Program-made: the position numbers and the translations under genes | Notes under the pieces: model-generated | What the model was told of the DNA's origin: nothing | The model's database searches: none | What the model saw: the letters and a program-made list of their open reading frames with translations, nothing else | Assembly: GCF_900108295.1 (NCBI RefSeq) | Contig: NZ_FNWK01000001.1 | Location: forward strand, 1,984,001 to 2,048,000 | Reading direction: 5' to 3' | Origin: Sphingopyxis sp. YR583 | GTDB taxonomy: Bacteria; Pseudomonadota; Alphaproteobacteria; Sphingomonadales; Sphingomonadaceae | DNA length: 64,000 nt | Part shown: positions 18,351 to 26,753 of the stretch, one piece after another | Layout of the letters: each line of letters begins with the position of its first letter | Numbering within the stretch: position 1 is the first letter of the stretch

Positions 18351-18701
18351 TCAATTCCCATCGCGGCGGTTTTCCGGTGTCTTGCCGTGGAAAGCTGCCT
18401 TTTTGATCGCATCCATTGCCGCGCGCTCGCGTTTCCGCGCCGCGCTCGCGCGCCGCATCACGCGGTCGGTCCACGCCGCATAGCGCGGGTGGCGCCATTT
18501 GAAACGCACATAGATGCGCTTCGCCCATGCGCTGTTCTGCAGGCACAGCATCAGCCCGAGCGGGAAGAGGATGATGAAGCCCGGGCCGGGCAGGATGCCG
18601 ACGATCGGCGAGACGATCATCATCACCATGCCGAGGATGAACAGCGCAAGACGGACCTGCGCGGTCGATCGCAATCGCTGATAGAGGCTCCGCTTCGCCA
18701 T
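18351..18701 (-). CDS. PGPGW-like two-pass membrane protein
   Basis: This 116-residue protein has two membrane segments (about 17-35 and 40-55) joined through the motif ILPGPGFIILFPLGLML, characteristic of the small PGPGW membrane family. A strongly basic cytoplasmic tail (RRASAARKRERAAMDAIKKAA) follows. Function unknown. It lies about 100 bp upstream of rpmH in the same direction. Confidence 0.8.
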   Translation of the reverse strand: MAKRSLYQRLRSTAQVRLALFILGMVMMIVSPIVGILPGPGFIILFPLGLMLCLQNSAWAKRIYVRFKWRHPRYAAWTDRVMRRASAARKRERAAMDAIKKAAFHGKTPENRRDGN

Positions 18702-18767
18702 AGAGGGCGATGTGGGGGAGGGTGCGGCGTGTTACAAGGATAAAGCAGCGCGGGGTGCGCTGCGACG

Positions 18768-19550
18768 TCAGTCGAGCGTGACGAACCGCGCCATATCGCC
18801 GCGCGTCAGATAGCGGACGTCGTCGAACGGGGTGCTGTTGGTCAGCGCGTAAAAGGCGCGCGCCTTGGCGTTATCCATGCCCATTTCGCGATAATAGCCG
18901 AGATATTCGGCGTGGACGGGATCGTTCGCCGGATAATCGTTCGCCTCGCGGCCATATTCGTCGGCCCAGCTGTGCACGCCGAACTCGGCGTCGGGCGCGG
19001 CGCGGCGGGTGACGCCGGCAAGCCACAGCTCGACCGCGCCCGAGCGGATCGAGCCGCCCGCCGGCACCACGGTTTCCATGCCCTGGCGGCGGATCGCACG
19101 CGCGAGGATCAGATTGGCTTCCTCGTCGAGGCTGCCGGGGCAGTCGATCATCTCGAGCCGCTTGAGTCCGGGGTGCGCCGCAAGCATCGCCGCGAACTGG
19201 CGCGGGGTCGCCGAGGTGACATCGCCCGCCATGCGAACCGTCGTGCCGTCGATCACCGAAAAGGGACCATAGCGCGCCTTGGCATGGCCGAGCGTCGCGA
19301 GCGTGGCGGCGGGCGCATAACGGCGCGTCGAGGCAAAATCGGCATCCTCGGCGAGCGCCTCGTCGCCCAGCAGCGCGGCGTCCTCGTCGATATATTCGGA
19401 GCCGTCGTCGTCGCCGGCATCGTCATAGGTCCATGTCACCGTCGTCGTGGTGATCGTCACGACCTGCTGCGCATGCGCCGGCGCGAACGCCAGCACCGCC
19501 GCGAAAGCAGCGATAATGAGCGTGCGCAGGAAGGCGGACGGCGAAACCAT
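18768..19550 (-). CDS. Exported ClpP-like (COG3904-type) protein
   Basis: This 260-residue protein has a signal peptide (cleavage near AHAQ, residue 28), an acidic stretch (DDAGDDDGSEYIDEDAA) and a crotonase/ClpP-like core (about 85-260). The core has GDVTSATPRQFAAML, IDCPGSLDEEANLILARAIRR, the nucleophile-region GSIRSGAVELWLAGVTRR and FGVHSWADEYG. Periplasmic COG3904 relatives usually have a C-x-S-A-C nucleophile loop. Here the cysteines are missing and the serine lies in RSGA, so protease activity is uncertain. It may be a structural or partner-binding version. Confidence 0.65.
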   Translation of the reverse strand: MVSPSAFLRTLIIAAFAAVLAFAPAHAQQVVTITTTTVTWTYDDAGDDDGSEYIDEDAALLGDEALAEDADFASTRRYAPAATLATLGHAKARYGPFSVIDGTTVRMAGDVTSATPRQFAAMLAAHPGLKRLEMIDCPGSLDEEANLILARAIRRQGMETVVPAGGSIRSGAVELWLAGVTRRAAPDAEFGVHSWADEYGREANDYPANDPVHAEYLGYYREMGMDNAKARAFYALTNSTPFDDVRYLTRGDMARFVTLD

Positions 19551-19629
19551 GCGTCCGCCTTCGCGCGTGCGCGCCTATCAACTGGCAAACAGGCAGCGTC
19601 AGCGGCCCGTTAACCCCGTTTCGGGACGC

Positions 19630-20283
19630 CTAATCCCGATCGGGTGCGCCGAGCGGGAAATAGGCACGGTACGGCCGCGCCTCCTCGACGCAGCGCGACA
19701 CCGTCGGATGCGCGAGCAGTCGTGCGCGATAGGCACGCAGATTCTCGTATTTTTCTGGAATCCGATAGACCCAGTCGGCGTAGAAGAGCGACGGCGCCGC
19801 CGCGCAATCGGCCAGCGTGAAGCCATAGGGCATCGCCCAGCCGCCGCCCGCCAGTTCCTTGTCGAGCCACGCATAAATCGTGTCGAGCCGCACATGCGTC
19901 TGTTCGACGATGATCGGCAGATGATTTTCGGGTCCGCGCAGCGCGTCGTTCACCACCTCCTGCATCCGGTTCATCACATGATGGTCAAAGATGCGGTCGA
20001 ACAGCCGGACCTTGAGCGCCGCGTCGAAATCCTGCGGGATCAGCCGCGGTTCGGGCACCAGATGGTCGAGATATTCGATGATGATCGACGTTTCGAACCA
20101 GGGCACCCCGTCATGGACGAGCAACGGAAACTGCCCCACCGGCCAATAGGCCTTCAGTTCAGGCATATGCTCCGGAAACGCCGGATCGACCGAGCGATAA
20201 TCGAATTCGATCCCCTTTTCGTAGAGGGCGATCAGCACCTTCCATGTGTAGGACGAAAAGGGGTGGCCATAGAAAATGAGCAT
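19630..20283 (-). CDS. Glutathione S-transferase family protein
   Basis: The 217-residue GST has N-terminal YGHPFSSYTWKVLIALYEKG, the cis-Pro segment GQFPLLVHDGVPWFETSIIIEYL and helical-domain FTLADCAAAPSLF. I begin at the ATG at 20283, whose A overlaps the TGA of the upstream gene (TGATG); a TTG one codon earlier is less likely. It is the last gene of the TetR-headed minus-strand cluster, where another GST is present (24253-24927). Substrate unknown. Confidence 0.92.
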   Translation of the reverse strand: MLIFYGHPFSSYTWKVLIALYEKGIEFDYRSVDPAFPEHMPELKAYWPVGQFPLLVHDGVPWFETSIIIEYLDHLVPEPRLIPQDFDAALKVRLFDRIFDHHVMNRMQEVVNDALRGPENHLPIIVEQTHVRLDTIYAWLDKELAGGGWAMPYGFTLADCAAAPSLFYADWVYRIPEKYENLRAYRARLLAHPTVSRCVEEARPYRAYFPLGAPDRD

Positions 20284-20735
20284 CAATTACCATCCTTGCG
20301 CGTCAGCCAGGCGAGCGGCCAGCCGACGAAGAATATATGCGGGAAAAGCGCGATCGCGCCCTTGACGAGGTCGGTCGGCGGAAAAGGCGATCCGAAGCGG
20401 AGCGGCAGCACGATCGCGTTCATTATGACATAGAGCAGCAGCCCATAGAGCGTGCCCGTCAGCCACCACGGCCATGCGGTCAGTGCGCTCCAGCGCCGCG
20501 CGATGAAAAACCACGCCGCGACCATCGCGCCCATGATCGCATAATGCGTCGCCAGTCCCGCGATATCGCCGCCGATGCCCCAGCCGCGCGCGGCGTCGCC
20601 GAACGGCCCGCTCGCAACGGCGTGGAGCATCAAGGAGATTGTGCCGCCCTGCAGCAAACTCGACACCGCCGCATAGACGATGTCGAGCGTGCCGCAGAGG
20701 GCCCATGCGAAGAGCGCCGGGCTACGCCGCGCCAA
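20283..20735 (-). CDS. Four-pass membrane protein of unknown function
   Basis: The 150-residue protein has about four hydrophobic segments (6-30, 55-80, 88-112, 120-142) and a C-terminus WPLAWLTRKDGN. It starts with TTG inside the PhnB-like gene (14 bp overlap), which argues for translational coupling, and ends overlapping the GST start. No family is recognised with certainty; the topology resembles small DUF-type integral membrane proteins. Confidence 0.75.
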   Translation of the reverse strand: MARRSPALFAWALCGTLDIVYAAVSSLLQGGTISLMLHAVASGPFGDAARGWGIGGDIAGLATHYAIMGAMVAAWFFIARRWSALTAWPWWLTGTLYGLLLYVIMNAIVLPLRFGSPFPPTDLVKGAIALFPHIFFVGWPLAWLTRKDGN

Positions 20736-21234
20736 CGGCTTCGCCCCGGACGGCGGCCTCGATTGTCGCGATATCGATCTTGTGCATCGTCATCATCGCG
20801 TCGAAGGCGCGTTTTGCGACCTCGGGGTCGCCGCCCATCGTCGCATCGGTCAGCACGCGCGGGGTGATCTGCCAGTTGAGGCCCCATTTGTCCTTGCACC
20901 AGCCGCACGCGCTTTCCTTGCCGCCATTGCCGACGATCGCGTTCCAGTAACGGTCGGTTTCTTCCTGCGTGTCGGTGTGGACCTGAAAGGAGAAAGCCTC
21001 GCTGTGCGGAAAGATCGGACCGCCGTTGAGCCCGACGCACGGGATGCCCAGCACGGTGAAATCGACCGTCAGCGCGTCGCCTTTCTTGCCGCCGGGAAAG
21101 TCGCCGGGCGCCTTGTGGACCGCGCCGACGCTGCTGTTCGGGAAGGTCGCGGCATAGAAGTTCGCCGCCTCCTCGGCGTCCTTGTCGTACCAGAGGCACA
21201 GGCTCACGGGCGCACTCGTCGGTTGGTTCGTCAT
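20722..21234 (-). CDS. PhnB-like VOC superfamily protein
   Basis: This 170-residue protein belongs to the PhnB / 3-demethylubiquinone methyltransferase-like branch of the vicinal-oxygen-chelate fold. The pattern is CLWYDKDAEEAANFYAATFPNSSV, FTVLGIPCVGLNGGP, SFQVHTDTQEETDRYW and GLNWQITPRVL. These proteins lack methyltransferase motifs despite the family name. The leader AGGAGAGAGACGATG is identical to that of the next upstream gene. Ligand unknown. Confidence 0.88.
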   Translation of the reverse strand: MTNQPTSAPVSLCLWYDKDAEEAANFYAATFPNSSVGAVHKAPGDFPGGKKGDALTVDFTVLGIPCVGLNGGPIFPHSEAFSFQVHTDTQEETDRYWNAIVGNGGKESACGWCKDKWGLNWQITPRVLTDATMGGDPEVAKRAFDAMMTMHKIDIATIEAAVRGEAVGAA

Positions 21235-21262
21235 CGTCTCTCTCCTGATCTTTTCCGGGGAA

Positions 21263-22060
21263 TCATGCCTTTCGCGGGCCGACGAAGCCGACCGGCGCGC
21301 CCTGCGGGTCGATCGCGTTCATCGCATATTCGCCGCCGGGGATTTCCATCGGTTCGTTGGTGATCGTGCCGCCATTCGCGGCCACCGCATCGCGGGCGCG
21401 GTCGATGTCGTCGACCCCGATGTAGAAATTCCACACCGGCACCGGATAGCCTTCCATTAAAGGCATCACCGCGCCGAGCCCGACGTCGCCGCGCTGGATG
21501 AAACGGTACGCGCCCAGCTCGCCCATCGGCATCTCGCCGTCCTGCCCCCAGCCGAAATGCTTTTTATAGAAGGCGATGGCGGCGTCGGGATCGCTCGTCG
21601 CAAGCTCGTTCCAGCGGACGCGCTGCGCCTCGGTGACCGAAAAGACGTCGCTTTCTTGTGCCTCGCTACCTTCGGGCGGCTTGGGATCCATGACATAGAA
21701 GACCGCGCCCTGCGGGTCGTCGACCATCGCGATCCGCCCGACGGGAATATCCATCGCGGGCATATGCACGCTGCCGCCGTCGGCCGTGATCGCCGCGACC
21801 GCGGTATCGACGTCGGCGACGTGGAGATAGCCGATCCAGATCGGCCGCGCGCCGCCCGCGATCATGTCGGCGTTGAGTGCCAGCACGCCGCCGGCATTGC
21901 CGCCGTCGCTACGCCCGATCATGCGATAATCCATGTCGCCGGCTGCCGGATCGCGCTCGGATGCGATATTCCAGCCGACTACCGCGCCGTAAAAGCGCGC
22001 GGCGCCCGCCGGGTCGGGGGTCATCAGTTCGTACCAGATGAAGTTGCTTGCCTCGGTCAT
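21263..22060 (-). CDS. Two-domain VOC (glyoxalase-like) protein
   Basis: The 265 residues contain two tandem vicinal-oxygen-chelate domains, about 1-120 (NFIWYELMTPDPAGAARFYGAV) and 140-262 (VRWNELATSDPDAAIAFYKKHF), each ending in a DPQGA strand. Proteins of this shape bind metals and act on epoxides, aldehydes or thiols. The reaction is not predictable from sequence alone. AGGAGAGAGACG precedes the ATG. It is a member of the TetR-headed cluster. Confidence 0.9.
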   Translation of the reverse strand: MTEASNFIWYELMTPDPAGAARFYGAVVGWNIASERDPAAGDMDYRMIGRSDGGNAGGVLALNADMIAGGARPIWIGYLHVADVDTAVAAITADGGSVHMPAMDIPVGRIAMVDDPQGAVFYVMDPKPPEGSEAQESDVFSVTEAQRVRWNELATSDPDAAIAFYKKHFGWGQDGEMPMGELGAYRFIQRGDVGLGAVMPLMEGYPVPVWNFYIGVDDIDRARDAVAANGGTITNEPMEIPGGEYAMNAIDPQGAPVGFVGPRKA

Positions 22061-22081
22061 CGTCTCTCTCCTCGATGATGG

Positions 22082-22807
22082 TCAGTAGGTCAGGCTGGGG
22101 AACCAGTCGCCGCGCCCCTCGGGCGTCATGTCGAGCAGGCCCCAGAGCGGGTCGACGAGGTCGCCGGCGCGATGGTGCTGGCCGGGGTCTTCGGGTGCAT
22201 AAGCCATCTCGCTCGCCCAGACGTGGCGGATCGTATCGCCGTCCTTGCGAAAGACGTTGAAGATCGTCTCGTCCCAATTCTCGTCCGGCTTCATGCCGCG
22301 TTCGGTGCGCTTCGCGTCACTGATCTTCGACGTGTCGCCGAAATAATCCGCCGAATAACGCCCGTCGACGTCGGACAGGAAGGTCAGGTGGGGCCAGCGC
22401 CGGTCCTTCGCCCACGCTTCCAGCCGCGCGATCGGCGATTTCGCGACGACATAGAAAGGCGCGCGCTGCCCGACGTGCCGTGCGCTGCCGTCGATTGCGT
22501 CGAGCATGTGCGTGCAGCCGTTGCACGGCTTGTCGCGCTCGGGTCCGAACATGAAGCTTTGCAGGATGATGCTGGGCTTTCCCGCGAACAATTCGGACAG
22601 CATCACGCGCTCGGGCCGCTGATAGGCGCCGATCCGCTCGAAGCCATAATCCTCGGGAACCGTGCCGCCGGGCGGCAATGCGCGGCGCTTGGCGGCGACC
22701 GCCTCGATCTGGCGGCGCAGCGCGATCTCGTCGGCGAGCAGCTCGGCGCGCGCGGCGCGATAGTCCGCGCTTTCATTCGGGAAGGACAGATGTTCGATAC
22801 TCGTCAC
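22082..22807 (-). CDS. DUF899 thioredoxin-like protein
   Basis: This 241-residue protein has the DUF899 pattern: LLADEIALRRQIEAVAAKRRALP at the N-terminus, then the thioredoxin-fold segment LSELFAGKPSIILQSFMFGP with CNGC (a C-x-x-C), and the C-terminus WGLLDMTPEGRGDW. DUF899 proteins resemble dithiol-disulfide oxidoreductases, with little experimental evidence. The start is GTG in a GTGA overlap with the upstream GFA-like gene. Confidence 0.92.
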   Translation of the reverse strand: MTSIEHLSFPNESADYRAARAELLADEIALRRQIEAVAAKRRALPPGGTVPEDYGFERIGAYQRPERVMLSELFAGKPSIILQSFMFGPERDKPCNGCTHMLDAIDGSARHVGQRAPFYVVAKSPIARLEAWAKDRRWPHLTFLSDVDGRYSADYFGDTSKISDAKRTERGMKPDENWDETIFNVFRKDGDTIRHVWASEMAYAPEDPGQHHRAGDLVDPLWGLLDMTPEGRGDWFPSLTY

Positions 22808-23346
22808 GGCGCATATCCTTTCGTTGCCTCAACGGGCGGGGCGCGGAATCCCATCGCGGCCCACGCTTTCAGCAATCGCCACATGAATTTGCCCGACGGG
22901 GTCGCATAATTAGGGATGTCGTCGGGCAGCTCGACGCCCGTCGGCCGGTCCTTGACCATCGTTCGCATTTCGGCTGCCGGGCGCTCGCTTTCGGGGATGC
23001 GCGCCGAATAGACACTCAGCCAATGGCCCTTGGTGAATTCGAGCGCGATCGGCGCGTTGCAACAACGCGCCACGAAACGCCGCGTCGGGGAGTCGGGTTT
23101 CAGCCGGTGTTCGTCCAGCTTGTCCGATCCCGACAGCCAGAGCAGCCGATCCTTGCGGACGAGCAGATACGGCGTGCCGCCGTCGGCACCGACCACCGCC
23201 GGCGCGCCGGGAAGCGCCTCGAATGCGTGCCCCGCCGTCTGGCAGCTATGGCAATAGCAGGTCGCCGCGACGATCGGCTTGCCCGTGAGTTCGAGCGTCA
23301 CCGTGCCGCACTGGCAGGACGCGGCGAGTTTTTGCGTATCGGCCAT
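22804..23346 (-). CDS. GFA-like zinc protein (DUF6151 type)
   Basis: The 180-residue protein has CQCG near residue 11, CYCHSC around 30-35 and a CC pair (FVARCCNAP) where GFA proteins carry the third cysteine knuckle. The second half (TGVELPDDIPNYATPSGKF) is not found in short GFA proteins and fits the DUF6151 group. It may bind glutathione-derived or aldehyde substrates. The start is the ATG at 23346; longer frames run into the repeat. It is coupled to the DUF899 gene. Confidence 0.82.
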   Translation of the reverse strand: MADTQKLAASCQCGTVTLELTGKPIVAATCYCHSCQTAGHAFEALPGAPAVVGADGGTPYLLVRKDRLLWLSGSDKLDEHRLKPDSPTRRFVARCCNAPIALEFTKGHWLSVYSARIPESERPAAEMRTMVKDRPTGVELPDDIPNYATPSGKFMWRLLKAWAAMGFRAPPVEATKGYAP

Positions 23347-23361
23347 CGGTCTCTTCCCTCT

Positions 23362-23494
23362 GATCCTCCCTGCCGCGAAGCGATGGGGAGGGGGACCATC
23401 CAAAGGATGGTGGAGGGGCAGCGACGTTGCGTCATCGCCCCTCCGTCAGCGCTTCGTGCTGCCACCTCCCCATGCCTGCGGCACAGGGAGGATC
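23362..23494. repeat. Composite palindromic repeat
   Basis: The outer arms GATCCTCCCTGCCGC (23362-23376) and GCGGCACAGGGAGGATC (23478-23494) are inverted copies with a 2-nt difference. Inside, ATGGGGAGG pairs with CCTCCCCAT, and ACCATCC-AAA-GGATGGT forms a small hairpin. The element looks like a dispersed miniature palindrome inserted between two cluster genes, and it creates the only gap over 100 bp in the run. Confidence 0.75.
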
Positions 23495-23501
23495 TGGAGC
23501 G

Positions 23502-24221
23502 CTACGCCTCGACGATCGGCGCGAAGCCGCCGTAGATCATGCGTGCGCCGTCGAACGGATTGTTCTCCGGATCATGCTTCATCCGCTCGTCGGTCATCAT
23601 CTTTTCCCAGCCGGCGGTGCGGGCTTCCTTGCTCGGCCATTCGACCCAGCTATAGACCACGCTTTCGCCATCCTTCTTGTGCGCGGCGCGCGCATAGTCG
23701 GTGACCTGGCCGTCGGGGACGTCGTCGGCCCACGCTTCGACGACGCGCGTCGCGCCATAGTCGCGGAACACTTCGGACGCCTTCTGGGCCATCGCGCGAT
23801 AGGCGTCCTTGTTGCCGTCGGGGACGGGCACGACATAGCCATCGACATAGCTGGTCTCGCCCTCGGCCCGATCGTCGACGATCGAATCGAACCCACCGAT
23901 GATCATGCGCTTGCCGTCGAACGGCATCTCGCCGCCCATCGCCTCCATGCGCGGGTCGCTCATCATCTTCGCGTTCGCGGCGTCGCGCGTCGCCCGGTCG
24001 GGATATTCAAACCAGCTGAATACGACGGTCTCGTCGGGCTTGGCCTGCACGGCGCCCTTGAAATCATTGACCTTGCCGTCGGGAACGTCGTCGCCCCAGC
24101 ATTCCATCATCCGGCTCACGCCGAATTCCTTGAACAAAGGCGCCGCGTCGGCGGCATGCTTGCGATAGGCTTCCTTGTTGGCGGTCGGCACCGCGACCAC
24201 AAATCCTTCTACATAGGTCAT
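23502..24221 (-). CDS. Tandem DUF1428 protein
   Basis: The 239 residues are two copies of the DUF1428 domain (about 1-115 and 122-238). Each begins YV(E/D)G(F/Y)VV(A/P)VP and has a DDVPDGKV/Q segment, a VVFSW/VVYSW strand and an (I)IGGF or YGGF end. DUF1428 proteins are normally single domains of about 115 residues and dimerise in the ferredoxin-like barrel style, so this gene fuses both protomers. AAGGAGAGACAAG precedes the ATG. Function unknown, probably binding a small molecule. Confidence 0.9.
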   Translation of the reverse strand: MTYVEGFVVAVPTANKEAYRKHAADAAPLFKEFGVSRMMECWGDDVPDGKVNDFKGAVQAKPDETVVFSWFEYPDRATRDAANAKMMSDPRMEAMGGEMPFDGKRMIIGGFDSIVDDRAEGETSYVDGYVVPVPDGNKDAYRAMAQKASEVFRDYGATRVVEAWADDVPDGQVTDYARAAHKKDGESVVYSWVEWPSKEARTAGWEKMMTDERMKHDPENNPFDGARMIYGGFAPIVEA

Positions 24222-24252
24222 CTTGTCTCTCCTTGGGGGGTGGGAGGGGATT

Positions 24253-24927
24253 TCAGGCGGCGGGCGGTCCCGCTTCTTCGCTGAAGGCGGCCAGCTGCGC
24301 GTCCATCGCGCGCTGGAAGGCGGGGCGGGCGAGGCAGCGATCGAGATAGGCCTGCAACCGCGGCTGTTCGGCGATCAGCCCGGCTTCGACGGCTTCGCGC
24401 AGCACGGTCGCCATCGCGATGTCGGCGACGGTGAACTCACCCGTCAGATAGTCTTTGTCACCGATCGCATCGTTCAGGCGGCCGAGCCGGCCTTGGATGA
24501 ACTCAATCAGGCTCGGGCGGCGGAGCTTCGCCCATTCCTCTTCGGCCGAGAAAATATCGACATTGCCCAGCTCGAACAGCATCGGCTCGACGCTGTTATA
24601 GGCGGCGAACAGCCAAGCGAGCGTGTTCGCGCGCTGCTGCGGATCGCGGGGCATCAGTCGCGCGTCCTTCTCTGCGAGGTGGAGCAGGATCGCGCCGCTT
24701 TCGAACAGGCGGATACCGCCGTCGTTGAGCACCGGCACCTGACCCCATGGCTGGAACAGGAAATGGTCGGCCGGACGGTTGATCGCGCTGATCAGATGCT
24801 CGGCATAATCGAGTCCGATTTCCTCGCACGCCCAGCGCGGACGCAGGTCGCGGACGAAACCACGCGCGAAATCGGGAACCCAGTCGAAGGCGGTGACTTC
24901 GAGTTTGCTGTCGGGGTTTACGGGCAT
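24253..24927 (-). CDS. Glutathione S-transferase family protein
   Basis: The 224-residue GST has thioredoxin-like segments RWACEEIGLDYAEHLI and WGQVPVLNDGGIRLFESGAILLHLAEK (cis-Pro and ESGAI glutathione contact). The C-terminal helical domain contains YLTGEFTVADIAMATVLREAV. It belongs to the TetR-headed cluster and is separated from the DUF4287 gene by only 2 nt, so they are co-transcribed. Substrate unknown. Confidence 0.92.
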   Translation of the reverse strand: MPVNPDSKLEVTAFDWVPDFARGFVRDLRPRWACEEIGLDYAEHLISAINRPADHFLFQPWGQVPVLNDGGIRLFESGAILLHLAEKDARLMPRDPQQRANTLAWLFAAYNSVEPMLFELGNVDIFSAEEEWAKLRRPSLIEFIQGRLGRLNDAIGDKDYLTGEFTVADIAMATVLREAVEAGLIAEQPRLQAYLDRCLARPAFQRAMDAQLAAFSEEAGPPAA

Positions 24928-24929
24928 GT

Positions 24930-25148
24930 CTAGTTCCTCTTCCCTTTGATGTAGGCGACGATCGACATCGCGTGGCCGTGGCCCAGATCGAAGTCGCTCT
25001 TCAGCCAGTCTACGATCGAGGTGGCTTTGACGCCGGGGGCGAGGCCACTTTCGTCGGCGAGGCCCTTGTCGATCGCGATGCTCTTCAATTGTTCGGCCGA
25101 TTTGCCGGTCTTGGTTTCGACATTGTCGAGATAGGCCTGAAAGCTCAT
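24930..25148 (-). CDS. DUF4287 domain protein
   Basis: This 72-residue protein fits the whole-length DUF4287 family: MSFQAYLDNVETKTGKSAEQ, KGLADESGLAPGVKATSIVDW, then LGHGHAMSIVAYIKGKR. The LGHGHAM motif is diagnostic. Its start overlaps the stop of the DoxX-like gene (ATGA). Function unknown. Confidence 0.93.
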   Translation of the reverse strand: MSFQAYLDNVETKTGKSAEQLKSIAIDKGLADESGLAPGVKATSIVDWLKSDFDLGHGHAMSIVAYIKGKRN

Positions 25149-25561
25149 GCGCCCGCTCCTGCGCGCAGCGGGATCAGCGCACGAACGCGGGGATCGCGCA
25201 GCCACAGGCCGCCCCACAGCATCACGCCGAGGTACACACCGAACAGGCTGTGACTGAACAACGGACTGCCGATCCGCACATGCGTACCGATCGCGCCGCC
25301 AAGATAGCCGGTGATCAGGATCGCGCCGAGGATCGCGGTGCGCGGCCAGATGTAAAGCAAGGTCGGGATGAGCAGCAGCGTGCCGAGCATATACATCGTC
25401 GGGCCGTCGAGCGGCCATCCGAGGCCGGGCGGGCTATGCATAATCGCGATTTGCGGCGCGATCAGCTTCAGCCCGGCATCGAAGAGGAGGAAGAGGATCA
25501 CAAGGCCGCTTAAAACATGGCCTGCGATCAACTGACCCTTGGGGGGGATAGCATCGGTCAT
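25145..25561 (-). CDS. DoxX-like four-pass membrane protein
   Basis: The 138-residue protein has four predicted membrane helices (about 10-30, 55-73, 76-97, 104-125), with GLVILFLLFDAGLKLIAP as helix 1 and GAILITGYLGGAIGTHVRIG in the loop region typical of DoxX-like proteins. DoxX relatives are associated with oxidative or thiol stress, but the role here is unknown. The next gene overlaps its stop codon. Confidence 0.85.
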   Translation of the reverse strand: MTDAIPPKGQLIAGHVLSGLVILFLLFDAGLKLIAPQIAIMHSPPGLGWPLDGPTMYMLGTLLLIPTLLYIWPRTAILGAILITGYLGGAIGTHVRIGSPLFSHSLFGVYLGVMLWGGLWLRDPRVRALIPLRAGAGA

Positions 25562-25586
25562 TTCTCTTCCTCCTCCCGTATCGACT

Positions 25587-26024
25587 TTATGCGCTGGCTT
25601 CGGCGGGCGCGTCGGCGGGGATCGCGGTCGGGTCCATCCACATCACTTCCCAGATATGGCCGTCGGGATCCTCGAAGCTGCGGCCGTACATGAAGTCGCC
25701 ATATTCCTGCGTCGGGGTCGGGTCGGCCTTGCCGCCCGCCTTGACCGCCTTGTCGACCTGGGCGTCGACCGCATCGCGGCTCTCGGCCGATACGCAGAGC
25801 AGGACCTGCGCGGTCGTGTGCGCGTCGGGGATTTTCTTCGAGGTGAAGGTCGCCCATTTTTCATGCGTCAGCAGCATGACGTGGATCGATCCTTCCTCGA
25901 CGACCATGCAGGCGGCGGTGTCGTCGGTGAAGGCGGGGTTGTTCGCCGCGCCGACGGCCTCGTAAAAAGCCTTCGATTTGTCGAGGTCGGTGACGGGCAG
26001 GTTCACGAAAATCATCTGGGGCAT
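25587..26024 (-). CDS. VOC superfamily glyoxalase-like protein
   Basis: This 145-residue single-domain VOC protein has MIFVNLPVTDLDKSKAFYEAVG, SIHVMLLTHEKWATFT and the C-terminal DFMYGRSFEDPDGHIWEVMWMDP, where Glu may ligate a metal. AAGGAGAGAG lies before the ATG. It is the first structural gene after the TetR regulator (72-bp gap) and therefore a good candidate for its main target. Confidence 0.92.
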   Translation of the reverse strand: MPQMIFVNLPVTDLDKSKAFYEAVGAANNPAFTDDTAACMVVEEGSIHVMLLTHEKWATFTSKKIPDAHTTAQVLLCVSAESRDAVDAQVDKAVKAGGKADPTPTQEYGDFMYGRSFEDPDGHIWEVMWMDPTAIPADAPAEASA

Positions 26025-26096
26025 CTACTCTCTCCTTGGGGGTGTTGGATTTTTGTTGTCAGCGTACACGGTGCGCGGCGGCAATTACGCGCCACA

Positions 26097-26747
26097 TCAT
26101 GGCGCGTTTCCCGCGCCGAACAGCATCCGCACATAACGCTTCAGATGGGTGACGGTGCCGCGCGCAATCGCCGGATCGTTCGTCGTTTTGGCCAGGACGA
26201 AGGCGCCCTGCAGTACCGACTGGACATGCTGCGCAAGGCCGAGCGCGGTGATGTCTTCGGGCACGCCGTAAACATCCATCGCCGCCTGGATGTCGGGAGC
26301 GAGCGCCTGGCAATAGGCGTTGATGCTCGCCTCGCACGCAGCGCGGATACGGTCGTTGGTCGCATAGGCTTCCTGCACCATCGTGCCGACGAAGCAGGTG
26401 TAATCCTCGGTGGGTCCGTCGAGCATCGACAGGCGGAAATCGATATGGCCGAGCAGGCGGTCGAGCGGATCGTCCAGCTTCACATGCGGCGCCAGTTCGA
26501 ACATCGGCCGCGCGCGCTCGGTCCAGCCTTCGGCCGCCGCGATCGCCAGATCTTCCTTCGACGCGAAATGGTGGAAGAACGCGCCCTTGGTCACGCCCGC
26601 CGACGCGCAGATCTGGTCGACGGTGGTCGCCGAATAGCCCTGCTTGCGCACCGTCGCATGCGCCGCCGCGATCAGTTTCGCCCGCGCGCTACCCCGCGGA
26701 GCCCGGGCCGTGCTGCTGCTGTTCGGAGAGGCTGGTATCTGGTTCAT
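26097..26747 (-). CDS. TetR family regulator heading the detoxification cluster
   Basis: The 216-residue protein (from the ATG at 26747) has an N-terminal helix-turn-helix (AKLIAAAHATVRKQGYSATT, ICASAGVTKGAFFHHFASKE) and an all-helical ligand domain ending in HLKRYVRMLFG. I prefer 26747 to the ATG at 26759, which lies inside the operator and the -10 box. The transcript predicted from the promoter begins at or next to 26747, so translation would be leaderless. It probably represses itself and the eleven genes behind it. Effector unknown. Confidence 0.93.
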   Translation of the reverse strand: MNQIPASPNSSSTARAPRGSARAKLIAAAHATVRKQGYSATTVDQICASAGVTKGAFFHHFASKEDLAIAAAEGWTERARPMFELAPHVKLDDPLDRLLGHIDFRLSMLDGPTEDYTCFVGTMVQEAYATNDRIRAACEASINAYCQALAPDIQAAMDVYGVPEDITALGLAQHVQSVLQGAFVLAKTTNDPAIARGTVTHLKRYVRMLFGAGNAP

Positions 26748-26753
26748 GCGAAT

